From Liolophura sinensis (lineage: Eukaryota > Mollusca > Polyplacophora > Chitonida > Chitonidae), in NCBI RefSeq assembly GCF_032854445.1, contig NC_088306.1:23221764-23285763 (forward strand): a stretch of 64,000 nucleotides of DNA, given 5' to 3'. Below the pieces are notes generated by a model. That model saw nothing but the letters and a program-made list of their open reading frames with translations. It was not told the origin of the DNA and did no database searches. Both the position numbers and the translations under genes were made by a program. Positions 32,601-44,600 of the stretch are shown piece by piece. The stretch's first letter is position 1, and each line of letters begins with the position of its first letter.

Positions 32601-35600
32601 AATACATGTCTGTAGTGTAAATCAACAATTCATAACAATGTGTAAATACATGTGTGTAGTGTAAAGCAACAATTCATAACAATGTGTAAATACATGTATG
32701 TAGTGTAAATCAACAATTCATAACAATGTGCAAGGCACACCAGTATCTTTAATTTGTTGGAGGTGTTTTAGTGAGTCAGCACTAGTGCATGTGCAAGTTG
32801 ATAGTTTATGTTTAATACAGCTCTTTATATGCCCTGCTATCATATACATCAAGGAATACACATGATTTTGTAATTAATAGGTGATATAACAGATGTTATT
32901 TTATAGGATGAACAGCATGGAACTGTAGATCTGGGTGCGGGATACGTCGGTCCCACACAGAACCGAGTATACCGGTTGGCAAAGGCGTTGGACCTAAAGT
33001 TCTATGATGTGAATGAAAAGGAGAGGAGTGTCCTGAGTTTAAAAGTGAAGTGATGTTTGGTATAGTCTTCTTTCTAAAGTTTAAAAAAAAAAAGAATGGA
33101 GTTATTAGTCATGAGACAAAAGTGTGATACAAGCCTATCAGGCTTCAGATTAGGCTTCAGGTCAGGCTTCAGCATCAGGCTTCAGCATCATGAATATGTG
33201 TATGTAGCCTGACAGAGTGAGAAGCCATGAGATATAATCACACCCATACATCCAGTTATCATGTTATTCATTTATCATATTGATTTACAGGTTTGACTGT
33301 GGTTTGTGAAAAGAAACGACAACACTTGACTGAAGATATAATTATATATTTATATATAATACACACATTTGACCAATCATAATCAGTATTGTTGCAAGGT
33401 GGTCAACCAGATGTCCCATACATTGATGACAAACGTTGAGTTGTTTTGTGAGGTTATTTGCTTTCACTGGGAATGGAATGAAACGTACATGTCACATTGT
33501 CACATGAAGGCGTGGTGGGACTATGGATGTGGTGGATCCATCCAGTCCAGATTAAAAGCCAATTTATAGACTTTCCAAGCATTTCAGAACAAATTAGCTA
33601 TGGCCCTTCAAGTCTGTTTTCTCCCCTCTTCCGAGATAACTAAGGTTAATTCATTTGTTGTCTTTTCGTTGAATGATGTTACATGTATGCTGCCTTTGCA
33701 GGGTACCTGGAAGGGATTTCGTGGAAGCACCCCTCCCTTTTGGAACCCCTTCAGATTGTTAGACTTGAATCATATAGTAAGGACAGTGGAGGCCATGGCC
33801 AAACAGGTACTATTCAATTAAGTGATATTATACTTAATATCTATAAACATTAAATGACCTCTTTGTGTTTAGCATGAAGGGGATATAGTGCGACTGGGAT
33901 CTGTATAATAGCTTGTGGGAGTGGGGGGGGGTGGGTGGGTGCGGGGGCTTACTTGCCTTCGGTAAAGCGTCTCGGTGAAGCAGCACTTGATAAAAGAGTG
34001 GTGGAAGTCCGCCCTGCAACAAGGAGGCACATTACATGCACTCTAAGGATTCCTTCATCGTCATATGTATGAAAAATTAAGTACGATGTTAAACCCCAAG
34101 CACTCCCTGACTAGCTCACTCAATAAATGACTTAAAATATTCGTAATCCCAACTATATTGGAAACTGCACATTACCTGGCTCATTCATCTGAATTTAGTT
34201 ATTTGATTGGTATTTTATGCGGCACTGAAGAATATTTCTCTTACACACCATGGGGCAGCATTATTGTGGGAAGAAAACAGACGGAGCACACTTGAAACCC
34301 ACAGCTATACATATGTTGCTGGGAGACATGCTGGTGGGCTTGCAGCAAGATAAAGTGAAAATTTGTTAGGTAATAGAAAGCCGAAATTTGAAGTAAAGCT
34401 CATCATACAAACAACTGAAAACTATGCGGAATAATACTTAAATACTAAATATTTTTCCAGATCTTTTTAAGAGTGTTGAAAGGCATTCAAATATTTGAAT
34501 ACTATGGTGGGCTCTATGAGCCATACTGACGGTATCTAAGAACTCTGACGTCACACCACCTTTTTATTTCTGATGTTCACCAGAGGGAAGCAATTTTTGA
34601 GAATCTTTTATCAGTAATTTTTTACTCATGGATAAATAGAGTTATTCCCAACATTCAGTGTCGTGATTAGAGTTGGAAAAACTTCCTGTGATGCCCAAGT
34701 TCCTAAACTCTGATGGCATGGTCCATAAAGCCTATCTTTAATAGAAATCAAGTGTTTCAACGCCTTTAAGTCTCCTTACAAAAATCTAAAAAATAAATCA
34801 AAGTACATTTATGCATAGTTTTAAGTGGTCTATCTAGCAATTTTTACTTTTTTTAAAATCTACTTTGATTTTAGACGTCTTTTCCATTAAGGATGGCGTT
34901 GAACATCAAGCAGTCCGCAAAATTTGCCGGTGTTCTACCTGTTTTCTTGCCCTGCATTAACCTGACCACCATTACTTAGATAAGCCATTACAGAGCTCAA
35001 TGTGACACTACACTGCTTTATATCATACCATTTAGCCTGTGATGAACTATACTGCTGTTGTTTGCCTCAGGTCCCTGTTCAGTCCCCATGGCTGGCTGCG
35101 AAAGCTCACCTCTGGGACTCAATGACTGTGAAGGAATTCATCGACAAAACAGCCTGGATGAGGTAGAATCAGCAAAAGATGTCAGACTTCATGTAAATTG
35201 TTTTTTACATGCAGTCCGCTATTGGCAGTATACAGTAATCACACATGACTGAATTTTTGATTATCAGCCACCTTTTTTCACCCCTTGGAGGCAAATGGAG
35301 GCAAAGGTTGTTGGCTAGCTTGGTGTACCATAAGTGAAAAATTCTGCAGCAGTCTATTACTATCCCAGTTTCAACTTTAAAAAAAGTAGATAACTCAAGA
35401 AAAGGTGCATACATTGATGAAGCATCTAGCAGGGAGATATCACAGTTCAGATCGAGGCTCGCCACAATATGGCTGAAAAATTGCCGATGTGGCCTTATGC
35501 CATAATCATTCATTCACAGTTTAGAGTAAGCAAATTTTGGCACATTGAGACAACAGCAGCAGTTTCCACAGTCAGAACCCTGTTTTGCCATTTACCTATA

Positions 35601-38600
35601 TGTACACGGAGTATGAGATGTGTGACATCGTGTTTCGGGGGTTTTTATGACATGGTGGATCCGATGGCCTCATAATAATTCCTGATTGAAAGTTTATTTT
35701 CAGAGTGGCCGAGCACAGCATTGAAAAATATCAGTGGTGACTTAGGACTCTTTCCACTCCTCCTCTTAAATAACTCATGTTAATATTTTATTTGTTGTCT
35801 TTTCTTTAAAGTAGGGCCAGTTTATTTTTTTTAGGTTTGTTCAGGTTCACGTAAGGTGTGACAAACATGTTTTAAATGATAACTTCATACACATATTAGT
35901 AATTTTGTGTCTTTCAGCTCTACGCGAGCTCTGATGACACTTGCTGTTCAGAGTTTGATGACAGTTGAGCCTCATGAGGTTTCGCTACTGGCCTTTCTGT
36001 GGTACATCAACTCTGGTCAAGGCTTGATGAGGATGATCTGTATAACCAATGGTGCACAGGTATGTGACTGTGTTCAAATCCAACAGATGTAACTCAACAG
36101 CTCTCAAAGTTGACTTTTCTCTGAGTGGTATAACTAATGCTGCACAGTTCGATTTATTTATTTGATTGGTATTTTCATGCCGTACTTAAGAATATTTCAA
36201 CGGCGGTCAGCATTATGTTGGGAGGAAACTGGACAGAACCCGAGGGAAACCCACGACAATATGGCAGATCTTTCCACGTACGATGGAAGAGGAAGCCAGC
36301 ATAAGCTGGACTTGAACTCACAACAACCGCATTGGTGGGAGGCTTCAGGATAGCTACTCCTCGCTGGCACATTTACCACTCGACCACGGTGCTCAGGTAA
36401 CTTTGTGACTTACACTCGAGTTTCACAGCTCAAATCCCACTGTGGTCTTCACTCTGACCTTGACAAATCATATAAATGCATATCAACCAGACTTATTGGG
36501 TATCGGCTAAAATATGACCATCATAATTAGTTTATGTACAGCTAATTTTCTATTCTGACATGAACAGGAGAAAAAGATTGTAGGTGGGGCCCAGCAGTTA
36601 TCAGAAGGCTTGGCTCGAAAGCTACCCGCTGGATGTGTGCAGCTCTCCTCAGCAGTGGTGATGATATCGCAGGAGGAAGTAAAGGTGACCGTGACCACTG
36701 ATATGGGGAGTGTCCACACTGTAAGTCACCAGAGGGACATGCAGCTTTGAACTTCATCTATGAAGTGTTCTTAGGATTTATTTGAACAATATTCAAGACA
36801 AATATTTCACTTAATAATATATACTTTTTTGATTGTTGCTCAGCGTCGCCCTCACTTATTACACAATCAGTGGTGGCCAGTCTTATGGGTAGAGTGCAAC
36901 CTTTGGCGAGTAAGTGATAAACTTTTCTACATGTGACATGCATACATGCTTTTTATTTTAGTGGAAAACAAGTGATCTTTAACAAGTAGGCGTACAAGTG
37001 CGGTTGACTGCCAAAAGGCCTATCCAAACTGTTAATCAAAACCACGCAGTTGACCAGTCATAAGCAGTATTGTTACAAATACATGTAGGTCAACCTGATG
37101 TCCCAAAAAATTGATATCAAACGCTCAATCCTTCTGTGACACCATTACATCACAATTGCTTTCATCAGGAATGGAATGAAAAGTGACGTATTGACAAGAA
37201 GGGGTGGTGGGACATTGGATATTTTGGATCAATCTGTTGTTACCAAGGTCCCATGGACATTGAGAGGCCGAGACATTTCACTTTATATGTGGTTGGAGTC
37301 ATGATTATAGGCAGAGGAAACTAGGCCATAGAGAACCACTGCACTTTACCTGGTAAATGGCCAATCTTGAATTACAGCTCATCCAGTGGGAGCTGTAATT
37401 GGGCACTATTCAAGATTGGAACATTCTACTTGGATTCTGGAGAAGTTCTTAGTGTGTATTGACATAGTCCTAGTTGTCAGTGCATCGGCCTCGAAGTCGG
37501 GAGACTTGAGATCAAACCTGGATTGATTCATACCAAAGATTTTAAAAATGGTACATGTACTTCTTGCTACCTCGCTTGGCGTTCAGCGAGGAAATGGAAC
37601 TGGTTGGCCCGGTACCAGTATAATGTGACTGGGTGGGGTGTCATATCTAGTGCCTTCGTCATGATACTTTAGTGGCGGTGGCCTGAATTTGCCCTGCCAT
37701 CAGAAGTATATAGACAGTATATGCTCACGCACCTAACGCCCCCTCATTGTAATATAATGTAAAATCTAATCCTGTGTCCATTCTTAATGTATATTTGATC
37801 AAGGTGTTAGTTTTACTCAGAAGGAAGTCTGTGGCCTAGTGGTTAGCGTGCTCGTGCAGCACAATACTTTTGTACCCTCTCCCCAGTGCAGTCACTGTGA
37901 GTGCAGCTCATGCTAACTTCCCATTAGGTCATACATGGGAGGGCTTGTCAGCAGCCTGCAGATAGTCATGCATTTCAGCACAGTAATGTTGACCACCGTC
38001 GTATTAATGAAAAATTCTTGAGGAAGGTGTAAAGCACCAATGAAATAAATAAATACCCTCCGTTGTATTGAAACATTGGCAATGACAGTTAATTTTTTAT
38101 TTGTCAGGGGAAGTATGTAATCCTAGCCATCCCTCCAGCGGTTATGAACAAGATACGGTTTCAACCAGCTCTGCCCAGTTTGAAGAACCAGTTGTTACAG
38201 AGGGTTCCAATGGGTTCCGTCATCAAGACTGTCATGTTCTACAAGACAGCTTTCTGGAGAGATTTAGGTGGGCTTATAGGTTACGCGAGCACATTGATTT
38301 TTCTTACTGTTCATGTTGTGAGTTTTGTGAACCTCAACCTCAGAAGTGTATATCCCTAACTTTCACGTGGTACCATGCCATACCAATCACGTGCAGCTTG
38401 CACTTTTCTCCACAACATACAACTGTATCAAAAAATCAGCGTCATTGATTTGAACTGTGGCTTTTGAAATTGTTACCTTGGCAACCTCCAGGGGCAAAAT
38501 AGCAGAAAATAGCAGTGCAGATATTTATACTGTATCAACAGCTTAGAGTGTCTTTGTGGCAGTATAACCCAGTCGGTGCTCCTTCACTCGTCATTTCAGA

Positions 38601-41600
38601 ATCAAATCTAGGACCCATTTACCTGAAGTGTGTAAGAGTAACCTATACATATTCAAGGTTTGAAGTGGCAAGAAATACACCCTGGGGGTGGATGGTGGGG
38701 GGAGAGTTATAGTCATTAGTTTAATGGAAACAAAATCTTCTCCATATGCAATTTTGATCACAGCTGATCTGTTGGCAAAGCACCAGTCTTACACAATTTC
38801 ACTTGACCATGATCTGGATCCATACCTACAAATTTTAAAATGATTCTTAAAAAGTATTACCCTTTTCTTTGAACTGATTTGAACTTTGAGAGTGGCCATG
38901 CTGTAATGGGAGATAGTGTACATTTAGCAGTGGCAGAGTTTGCATTCTTTGCATGTCATTTAGATTATATTATTATGCTTGCATAGATGATTGTGCTCTG
39001 TAGAAGATTGTGCTCTGCGGATGATTGTGCTCTGTGTGTAGATGATTGTGCTCCATCGATGATTTGTGCTCTGTTGAGGATTGTCTTCTGTCGATGATTG
39101 TGCTCTGTAGATGATTGTGCTTTGCAGATGATTGTGCTCTGTAGATGATTGTGCTCCCTCGATGATTGTGCTTGCTCAATCTATTAAAATATTGTTTTTG
39201 GACAGTGCTTTTTGAAGTTTTTCTACACAACTGCACGCAAATCCCAGCTGTTTGAAATTTGGCAGCAGAAATGTCCTGGATGTTATGTTTCATCGTTTCC
39301 AAGTTTAGGGACCATATTGGATCGCCAGAAAAACCTTGGTCACTTTTGACTTGTTGATGAATGTGCTTGATGAGTTGTGGTAGAAAGTAGCTGTTAGACT
39401 TGTATGATGACAGTGTTGATGAATGTGCATGATGAGTTGTTGTAGAAAGTAGCAGTTAGTCTTGTATGATGACAGTGTTGATGAATGTGCCTGATGAGTT
39501 GTTGTAGAAAGTAGCAGTTAGTCTTGTATGATGACAGTGTTGATGAATGTGCCTTATGAGTTGTTGTAGAAAGTAGCTGTTAGACTTGTTTGATGACAGT
39601 GTTGATGAATGTGCCTTATGAGTTGTTGTAGAAAGTAGCTGTTAGACTTGTATGATGACAGTGTTGATGAATGTGCATTATGAGTTGTTGTAGAAAGTAG
39701 CTGTTAGACTTGTTTGATGACAGTGTTGATGAATGTGCATGATGAGTTATTGTAGAAAGTAGCTGTTAGACTTGTATGATGACAGTGTTGATGAATGTGC
39801 ATGATGAGTTGTTTGTAGAAAGTAGCTGTTAGACTTGTTTGATGACAGTGTTGATGAATGTGCATGATGAGTTGTGGTAGAAAGTAGCTGTTAGACTTGT
39901 TTGATGACAGTGTTGATGAATGTGCCTTATGAGTTGTTGTAGAAAGTAGCTGTTAGACTTGTTTGATGACAGTGTTGATGAATGTGCATGATGAGTTGTT
40001 GTAGAAAGTAGCTGTTAGACTTGTTTGATGACAGTGTTGATGAATGTGCATGATGAGTTGTTGTAGAAAGTAGCTGTTAGACTTGTATGATGACAGTGTT
40101 GATGAATGTGCATGATGAGTTGTTGTAGAAGTAGCTATTAGACTTGTTTGATTACAGTGTTGATGAATGTGCCTGATGAGTTGTTGTAGAAAGTAGCTGT
40201 TAGACTTGTATGATGACAGTGTTGATGAATGTGCCTGATGAGTTGTTGTAGAAAGTAGCTGTTAGACTTGTATGATGACAGTGTTGATGAATGTGCATGA
40301 TGAGTTGTTGTAGAAGTAGCTGTTAGACTTGTATGATGACAGTGTTGATGAATGTGCATGATGAGGTGTTGTAGAAAGTAGCTGTTAGACTTGTATGATT
40401 ACAGTGTTGATGAATGTGCATGATGAGTTGTTGTAGAAAGTAGCTGATAGACTTGTATGATGACAGTGTTGATGAATGTGCCTGATGAGTTGTTGTAGAA
40501 AGTAGCTGTTAGACCTTGTATGATTACAGTGTTGATGAATGTGCATGATGACTTGTTGTAGAAAGTAGCTGTTAGACTTGTATGATTACAGTGTTGATGA
40601 ATGTGCCTGATGAGTTGTTGTAGAAAGTAGCTGTTAGACTTGGATGATTACAGTGTTGATGAATGTGCCTGATGAGTTGTTGTAGAAAGTAGCTGTTAGA
40701 CTTGTATGATGACAGTGTTGATGAATGTGCATGATGAGTTGTTGTAGAAAGTAGCTGTTAGACTTGTATGATGATGGTGCTGATGAACGTGCATGATGAG
40801 TTGTTGTATAAAGTAGCTGTTAGACTTGTATGATTACAGTGTTGATGAATGTGCATGAGTTGTTGTAGAAAGTAGCTGTTAGACTTGTATGATGTGCCTT
40901 GAATGTGCCTGATGAGTTGTTGTAGAAAGTAGCTGTTAGACTTGTTTGATGACAGTGTTGATGAATGTGCCTGATGAGTTGTTGTAGAAAGTAGCTGTTA
41001 GACTTGTTTGATGACAGTGTTGATGAATGTGCCTGATGAGTTGTTGTAGAAAGTAGCTGTTAGACTTGTATGATGACAGTGTTGATAAATGTGCATGATG
41101 AGTTGTGGTAGAAAGTAGCTGTTAGACTTGTTTGATGACAGTGTTGATGAATGTGCCTTATGAGTTGTTGTAGAAAGTAGCTGTTAGACTTGTATGATGA
41201 CAGTGTTGATGAATGTGCATGATGAGTTGTGGTAGAAAGTAGCTGTTAGACTTGTATGATGATGGTGCTGATAAACGTGCGTGATGAATTTTGGTAGAAA
41301 GTAGCTGTAATAGATGCCTTTGTTTTTTTTTACCAGTCATTTCACAAACTACCCAGGGTTTCTCCAATTCCCTTTATTTAATGTCTTTTGCTCACAGACT
41401 TGAATGGCACCTGCATGAGTGAGGATGGGCCTGTGGGCTGTAGCATGGACGACACCAAACCTGACGGCTCCTCGCCAGCCATCATGGGGTTTTATCCTGG
41501 CTGACAAGAGCAGACAACTCTGTCAACTTGCAGAGAAAGAAAGGTATCAGTATTTAGAGAAGTACAATAGTTGTGGGTGTTCATATTTTCAGATAAAACT

Positions 41601-44600
41601 TTGCACTGTTTAAATGTCTTCTTAATGGCCTGAACATGATCACTCTTTCACAAATGCGCATACATCCATTAAACTTTTAGCTGCGACAAAGCTGCTCTAT
41701 AAGTTCGTGTTTTGTCTGTCTCTCAGTGGCTTGGTTGATCGGTGGGTGTTTTTGGTTCCTATCTTTAAACATGAGTCCTAAGTATACCTCTGTGAGCAAA
41801 ATGATTAACAGGCTTACAGGCTCGAGGGTCTAGAGAGTCAAAACTTCTGGTGTGTGACAAGGCTGCACACCCCCTCTTCCCCTCCCCATTTGTCCATTTC
41901 TGTAGTTGTCATGGTAACTGGATTGCTACTTTAATAAATAATAATAATGCTTTATTTCAGACACCAAGGTTTATATGAAAAAAAGGGGAATGCCAAAATA
42001 TCACGAGCTGCAAATCTCTGAGCTGCACCAATAAAATAGCTATATGTACATGTAATTTTGCCTGTATCTGTTATATAAATATGAATATTCCTGTTCAAGC
42101 ACATAAGGCTGGAAGAAACCATAGTTGACAGAACAGCTCGATACATGTGTTTATGACTGGCAGGTGGGAAGAGAGGATTCAGTGTTTATCTGGTCTTTCG
42201 GTTATTATAACAAAAAAAAAAAAATAAACAGTATCACGCTCCTAGTCTGCCTTGTTTCAGGAATGGAGTTTGTACGGGCTGTTGCAGCTGTTGTGCTTTT
42301 GCACTTGTTCATGAATGGTTTAGCCTGGAACATGGCGATAATGTAATGAGGCATGGTTATTTAGATGTACCTGAGAGTGAACTCTGGTCAGTAATGACCA
42401 CCTGACAATTGGATCATTGATTAACTTTATTGTGAAAAAAATATGATAATGAAACTATTTTCAGAAGAGGTTTAATAGCTTCTTTGGGAGCATCTCTGGC
42501 ATGGCATGGTTAGCGTGCTAGTGCTAATATCACCCGTGCTTTCGCTGTGAGTTCAAATCCAGCTCAGACGGTCTTCCTCTCTAGTCGTATATGGGAAGGT
42601 CTGCCAGCAACCTGTGGATGGTGGTAGGTTTCCCAAGGGCTCTGCTCAATTTCCTCACATTTATAGTGTTGGCTGCTGGCAGATGAGTGAAATATTCTTG
42701 AGTATGGCATAAAACTCCAATCAAATAAATAAATTGATAAATATACATGTAGAAATACCTGTTTCATGATTGCCTGTATTAATACAAATGAAAGCAATAG
42801 ATTTATATGAGTGTCTAATTTTGCAGGCAGCAGGCGCTATGTCAACATTATGCCACAATTTTCAGGTGTGATAAATTTCTGAAGGTAAGTCATTTCCTGT
42901 ATTTATTCCAGTTATCATTGACGAATACATGTAAGAATCAATTTTATGTGACATAAATATATGCAAGAAAAGGTCATACATGTCTAAATTCTGTTTCAAA
43001 CTGTATCCCATTCCTCCTTGTGTATGGATGTGTTTCTTGGTATTTATTTATTTAATTGGTGTTTTATGCTGTATTCAAGAGTATTTCACTTATATGACGA
43101 CGGCCAGCATTATGGTGGGAGGAGCCCAGGCGAAACCCACGACCATCCGCAGGTTGCTGTCAGACCTTCCCACGTATGGCCAGAGAGGAAGCTCACAGCG
43201 ATCGCATTGTTTCTTGGTATAAAATGAAAACTGCGTTCTTGAAAACATCTTTCACAGGTGATCTTGTCCGCTCCAAAATTTGCTTATATCAAACATGCTA
43301 AATACAAGGGAAAGAATGCGCTGCGAGTGTAGTGTTTCCGTTCCAGGGAATTTTGGCCATCAAGCCAATCAGGCTGATCAATCAAGCAACAAGGAATTGT
43401 GTGGGCCTTTGACATTTTGTCTGACATAATTTACTGATGATGATAATGATTTGTCACTTGGCGTAACTTACTGACCTCAATGGAAAAATCTGCGTAATGT
43501 GTTTGCAGCTATGCTGCGACTATTTCTGGCATGTTACACTGACTAGGGCCTGGTGTTTAGAGTGCCAGCATGCCACAATGACCCAGGAGCCTCTCACCAA
43601 TGTGGTCGCTGTGAGTTCAAGCCCAGCTCATGTTGGCTTCCTCTCAGGTCGTACATGGGAAGCAAGCTTTGGATGGCCATGGGTTCTCTCAGGGCAATTG
43701 CTCTGTTTCCTCTTACCATAATGCTGGATGTAGTCGTATGAGTGAAATATTCTTAAATATGTGCCTAGAATACCAGTTATGTAAATAAATAGATAAATAT
43801 TACACCAGCAGTATAGTTCATCCTTACAGACGAAAACATTCGCCCAGTGTGTGCAGGATTTAAAGGAGAAGAAAATTTAAATATCAAAGACATACCATTG
43901 AAAAGAGTATGCATTTCCTTGCAGGTGCATGCCATAAATAAAATTCTAATGTGTACCTCAAGTTGATAAATTATAAATAAAGTCAGCGCCAACATCTGCT
44001 GTGGGTGACTCCATTTTGCCTAAGAATTTGCAAGGAAAAATGTGCTCTTTTCAACCTATAGTGTCATTGCTTTAAGTTTTCTTCTCGTTTAAATTAAAAA
44101 CATTCATAGTGTGTTTTGTAGCCTATAGGTTACCTGGAAAAAGATTGGATGTCCGAGGAATATTCTGGGGGATGTTTCGTCAGCTCTCTGCCACCAGGGG
44201 TGCTCACCAGCTATGGCAGGTCTGTAGTGAAATGAGTGTAAGACTGTAGTCATGGAAACCAGAATATTTACTAAATCTAGTTAGGTTTATCATTCAGAAA
44301 TATGGGGCACATTCGTGCACCGGTCCACCCATTTAATTGACTGCATGTAGAAAATCTTGGACGCATGCATGTTTCCAAACATATTATTAGCCAAAGAATA
44401 ATCTTGCACAGCCAACAATTCTGTTGACAGTTTATACTGGTTATTAAATATATCTTTGTACATTGAATACTTTTCTTTACATCAAAAAGGTGTAAATTAA
44501 TGTAGTGTTGTTTACCTCATTACACCTTGTGCATGTAATGTTGTTTCTTCTAACCCTGTATATTATGATTCTTGGTTTGTGAGACCCATAAACTTTAAGG

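Noticed and set aside
35469-35675. 68-codon frame in MAO intron 5
   Set aside because: MAO exons 5 and 6 join in phase without it; no acceptor and donor pair fits.
39351-41308. CRISPR-like array
   Set aside because: Units are contiguous without variable spacers, in a eukaryotic intron.
40138-41367. Reverse-strand frames with repeated [12 protein letters not shown]
   Set aside because: Produced by the 62-bp minisatellite; not separate genes.
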